DNA of 64,000 nucleotides, taken from Methylophilus sp. 5. GTDB lineage: Bacteria > Pseudomonadota > Gammaproteobacteria > Burkholderiales > Methylophilaceae. The first letter of the stretch is position 1. The number at the start of each line of letters is the position of its first letter. Shown piece after piece: positions 61,492-64,000 of the stretch. The stretch is from the NCBI RefSeq assembly GCF_000515275.1, contig NZ_KI911560.1:868001-932000 (forward strand), in the 5' to 3' direction. The notes beneath the pieces were generated by a model. The model ran no database searches. It was not told the DNA's origin and saw nothing but the letters and a program-made list of their open reading frames with translations. A program made the position numbers and the translations under genes.

Positions 61492-63282
61492 ATGCGTGAT
61501 GCATTCGGATTTAGGCCGTTCCCTGAAAACGCTTCTCAAGCTGAGATCATCGCTCACAAACATGATGAGCCGGATGTTAGCGACTGGGTATTTCGTCGAA
61601 ATATTCTTGAAGGATTGCCACTTCAATTTGCTATTCCTGTAGCCCTTCGATACAACGCCATTCACGAATCAAAAGGCCGCCGAGAAGCTAACTTATTTTT
61701 GCTAGATGTCAAAGATGACCTAGACCAACGGTCGCTTAAATTATCTGCAAGTGACGATGAGTTAATCGACTTCGCAAAACAGCTTGCTTCTGAGTGCCGT
61801 TATTATCGCTCGCAATTTCAGACGCCCAAGAAAGCTTTAATTGCTGTAACTGCTTATATTAAGCGTCGCCATAAAATCAACATTGCCTCACGCTTCAATA
61901 AAATATTTAGCACCGACTCCTTAGCAGGATACGCTCACATTGGTGACCCTCGTATTGATACCCCACTCATTGATAGCCTCACCATTAGAGACCCCAATAT
62001 TCCCGTTACGGTAACGGGAACTGCCGCTGTAACGGATACGGTTACCGTTACAGAGGTTTCAAAGGATTATCAACGTAAGGTAACAGGCATTCTAAACAGG
62101 CTTTGCGATGACAAGTGGTGGCGTACTACGTTACGTAACATAACGATACGTACCGTAGAGAAATACGGTATCGATTTAGGAATGGTCCATAAACATGCCA
62201 ACATATACGTTAGTAACGAATCGTTCGAGCGCATCAAACAACAAAAGCGCCGTAACAAACGAAAGCTCGAAAATACATTTCTTGTAAACGAAGAGGGAGA
62301 AGAATTTAGCCTTCTCGACCTTGCCGAACACTCATTGGCAAATCCAAAAAATCGCCGTCACGAGATCATGACGCGCGTTGCTGGCATGGAAGAAATTGCA
62401 AAACGGTATGGTTTTTCAGGTATGTTTTACACGATCACTTGCCCATCAAGAATGCATGCACGCTTATCTGCATCTGGAGATGCTAATCCAAAATATGATG
62501 GTACAACTCCACGTCAAGCTCAAAAATACCTCGTCAAACTATGGTCGCTAATACGAGCAAAACTTGCTCGTATGGGTATTCTTTACTATGGGATCAGAGT
62601 GGCCGAACCACATCATGATGCAACCCCGCATTGGCATTTGTTGTTATTCGTATGTCCTGAGCATGCCGAAAAACTTACTTCAGTTTTACGCGAATATGCT
62701 TTACGTGACAGCCCTGACGAAGCTGGTGCGGACAAACATCGTTTTGAAGATGTGAAGATTGATTTTTCCATCGGGCGGGCAACAGGTTATATCGCTAAGT
62801 ACATCAGTAAATCCATAGATGGTTATGGATTAGAAGAGGATCTTTATGGAACTGAAGCAAATACTGCTGCTGAACGAATCGTAGCTTGGGCTTCCGTATG
62901 GAAGATCCGTCAATTTCAGACAGTTGGAGGCCCTCCTGTGACCGTATGGCGAGAGTTAAGACGAATTTCAGGGGAAGGTCTTACTGGGGTTATAAAACAA
63001 GCCCATACCGCTGCCGATAATAAAAAATGGGGAGACTTCATTGAAGCCATGGGTGGCCCATTCGCTAAACGCAAAGAACGCCCTATTCAGGTCTTACGCA
63101 CTTGGAGTGATGAGCCTAATCGTTATCAAGAGCCTAAAGGCTACAAAATCACAGGTGTTGAAGCTGAAAACGTAAGTGTACTCACTAGATTACATAAATG
63201 GACTGTTAAGTCGGTAAGCGATACCGAGAAATCGAATCTAGAGCAAGGGGTCTTTGAAAAAATAAGGGCCAACGGCCCTTAG
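61492..63282 (+). CDS. Phage GPA-family HUH replication endonuclease
   Basis: 596 aa. The C-terminal half has the rolling-circle features: HUH in [10 protein letters not shown] (about 380-382) and two Tyr in YIAKYISKS (about 433 and 437), as in P2 gpA. It nicks the origin to start rolling-circle replication. The N-terminal region is variable, with a Thr/Val repeat ([19 protein letters not shown], about 171-189) encoded by DNA rich in inverted repeats, a candidate origin. No helicase domain is seen. AAGG precedes the ATG. Confidence 0.9.
   Translation: MRDAFGFRPFPENASQAEIIAHKHDEPDVSDWVFRRNILEGLPLQFAIPVALRYNAIHESKGRREANLFLLDVKDDLDQRSLKLSASDDELIDFAKQLASECRYYRSQFQTPKKALIAVTAYIKRRHKINIASRFNKIFSTDSLAGYAHIGDPRIDTPLIDSLTIRDPNIPVTVTGTAAVTDTVTVTEVSKDYQRKVTGILNRLCDDKWWRTTLRNITIRTVEKYGIDLGMVHKHANIYVSNESFERIKQQKRRNKRKLENTFLVNEEGEEFSLLDLAEHSLANPKNRRHEIMTRVAGMEEIAKRYGFSGMFYTITCPSRMHARLSASGDANPKYDGTTPRQAQKYLVKLWSLIRAKLARMGILYYGIRVAEPHHDATPHWHLLLFVCPEHAEKLTSVLREYALRDSPDEAGADKHRFEDVKIDFSIGRATGYIAKYISKSIDGYGLEEDLYGTEANTAAERIVAWASVWKIRQFQTVGGPPVTVWRELRRISGEGLTGVIKQAHTAADNKKWGDFIEAMGGPFAKRKERPIQVLRTWSDEPNRYQEPKGYKITGVEAENVSVLTRLHKWTVKSVSDTEKSNLEQGVFEKIRANGP
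62000..62170. other. Palindrome-rich tract inside the replication gene (candidate origin)
   Basis: TTCCCGTTAC-G-GTAACGGGAA (62000-62020) and CTGTAACGG...CCGTTACAG (62027-62053) are perfect inverted repeats sharing the GTAACGG unit. Further on GTTACGTAAC (62130-62139) and TACCGTA...TACGGTA (62151-62170). In P2 the nicking origin lies within gene A, so this is a plausible dso. Confidence 0.5.
63264..63280 (+). terminator. Hairpin overlapping the end of the replication gene
   Basis: AAGGGCC-AAC-GGCCCTT, 7-bp perfect stem with a 3-nt loop, overlapping the stop codon. The following tract (AGGTTTACTT) is modestly T-rich. Confidence 0.55.
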
Positions 63283-63340
63283 GTTTACTTGGAGTACTGT
63301 CAATAACTGTACTGGATCTTATTTTTAAATAAAATTTCAA

Positions 63341-63385
63341 ACTTCCGGTTTTATTACCTACAATTGTGGTAGATTAATCGGAAGT
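63341..63385. promoter_or_regulatory. Inverted repeat in the promoter of the last gene
   Basis: ACTTCCG (63341-63347) and CGGAAGT (63379-63385) flank an inner ACAATTGT palindrome; TAAGGTCCTTA (63390-63400) is a further small palindrome just before the ATG. Likely operator or promoter region. Confidence 0.5.
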
Positions 63386-63402
63386 CACCTAAGGTCCTTA
63401 AA

Positions 63403-64000
63403 ATGTTAACGAATCCACATGCATCAAACTGTAAAGTTATAACTGATCCAGTAGAGGTTGAAGCCTATCTAAATGAGCTAGAGCCAAACCTAAACGAAAG
63501 TATTTTCCGTGAAGCAAATTTAAGAGGTTACGAGGCTCGGCAAGAAGCAACTCCTGCTCATGCACCAACGGCAGCTGGTACTTATCATTGGCACGCTTTT
63601 ATTCCAGCCTTAAGAACCTCATTAATAGTTAAAGGGTGGCACAAAAAAGACTTCAAAAACTGCCCTATGATTGTTTCTCCATCCAAAGACATCATGATCA
63701 TAGTTATGACAGGAAATATAGATACAGGTAAGGAATTTGGGGATCCGTCAAATCAAGCCAGTAAAGGTGCTGTCGTTGATAATGCAGTTGCAATTAATCA
63801 ACAGTACGAACTATTTGAAAATGCAGCCTTATCAAAATTAAAAAAAGGGATCTCCGGCACTCAGCTTTGGGTGCTTCTATACCACGTTGAGAAATCTAAA
63901 AGCGGTGATAAAGAGATAAGAGCAGAATTATCATTGCCATCGAAATTCAAAAATAAGAAAATTATGGATTGGGCAACTCGATTAATCTTCAAACCAATTA
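63403..64000 (+). CDS. Unknown protein, 3' end outside the window
   Basis: Opens at the ATG at 63403 (MLTNPHASNCKVITDPVEVE) and remains open to the last base, so at least 199 residues. AAGG lies about 9 nt upstream. No signal peptide; mixed alpha/beta character with GTYHWHAFIPALRTSLIVKG, DIMIIVMTGNIDTGKEFGDP and SGTQLWVLLYHVEKSKSGDK. Not recognised. It is cargo of the integrated element and has its own palindromic promoter region. Confidence 0.65.
   Translation, partial: MLTNPHASNCKVITDPVEVEAYLNELEPNLNESIFREANLRGYEARQEATPAHAPTAAGTYHWHAFIPALRTSLIVKGWHKKDFKNCPMIVSPSKDIMIIVMTGNIDTGKEFGDPSNQASKGAVVDNAVAINQQYELFENAALSKLKKGISGTQLWVLLYHVEKSKSGDKEIRAELSLPSKFKNKKIMDWATRLIFKPI

Noticed and set aside
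62001..62060. CRISPR-like repeats
   Set aside because: The repeated GTAACGG units are short, inverted rather than direct, and lie inside a coding sequence with no regular spacers or cas genes.

Overview
The window looks like chromosomal DNA of a methylotrophic betaproteobacterium, most likely family Methylophilaceae. This is inferred from gene content and protein style (PEP-CTERM surface proteins, PA2778/PA2779 pair, DUF3309 proteins, Tad locus, many c-di-GMP enzymes); no ribosomal RNA or other phylogenetic marker is present. Most of the window is of balanced base composition. The right end from about 49.5 kb is more AT-rich and carries accessory DNA.

Layout. (1) 1-9.6 kb: 3' end of a proline iminopeptidase gene, a YihY membrane protein fused to a cyclic-nucleotide-binding-like domain, a TPR/2-oxoglutarate oxygenase, a YfiR-YfiN type c-di-GMP module, a FadL-type channel and a general porin. 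(2) 9.6-33.8 kb: a signalling and envelope-stress region with five more GGDEF and/or EAL proteins, an Aer-like poly-HAMP chemoreceptor, two PEP-CTERM surface proteins, two PNPOx-like flavoproteins, an SMR transporter, and a MerR-family regulator divergent from DUF2938/DUF2798 genes across a SoxR-box-like palindrome. (3) 34.2-44.6 kb: a complete, tightly coupled tad (Flp pilus) operon from flp to tadG, ended by a clear terminator. (4) 45-52.7 kb: a second stress cassette (DUF3309, 296-aa membrane protein, 24-aa peptide), YccF, Rnk, a LysR regulator with paired operators, small membrane proteins, cytochrome b561, DUF2490 and DUF2846. (5) 53.2-57.4 kb: two adjacent PEP-CTERM genes, a divergent MFS/HxlR pair and a small membrane protein, interspersed with four related imperfect-palindrome repeats that resemble integron attC sites. 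(6) 57.55 kb to the end: an integrated element. A tRNA-Met 3' fragment marks its left junction, followed by a P4-type integrase, unknown cargo genes, an AlpA-like regulator, a phage GPA-type HUH replication endonuclease with a palindrome-rich internal tract, and an unfinished gene.

How it fits together. Six c-di-GMP turnover proteins and a YfiR regulator precede a Tad pilus operon and sit among exosortase-sorted surface proteins, so the core of the window looks like a surface-attachment and lifestyle-switch neighbourhood. The most distinctive signal is a 28-bp element (CTGAA, 5 nt, TGTAGGAAT, 2 nt, TCGGACA or close variants) found five times. Each copy lies 99-126 bp upstream of a small hydrophobic membrane-protein gene, in the same orientation relative to that gene. 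It defines a probable shared regulon that includes the DUF3309 family, the PA2779-PA2778 operon and two related stress-type membrane proteins.
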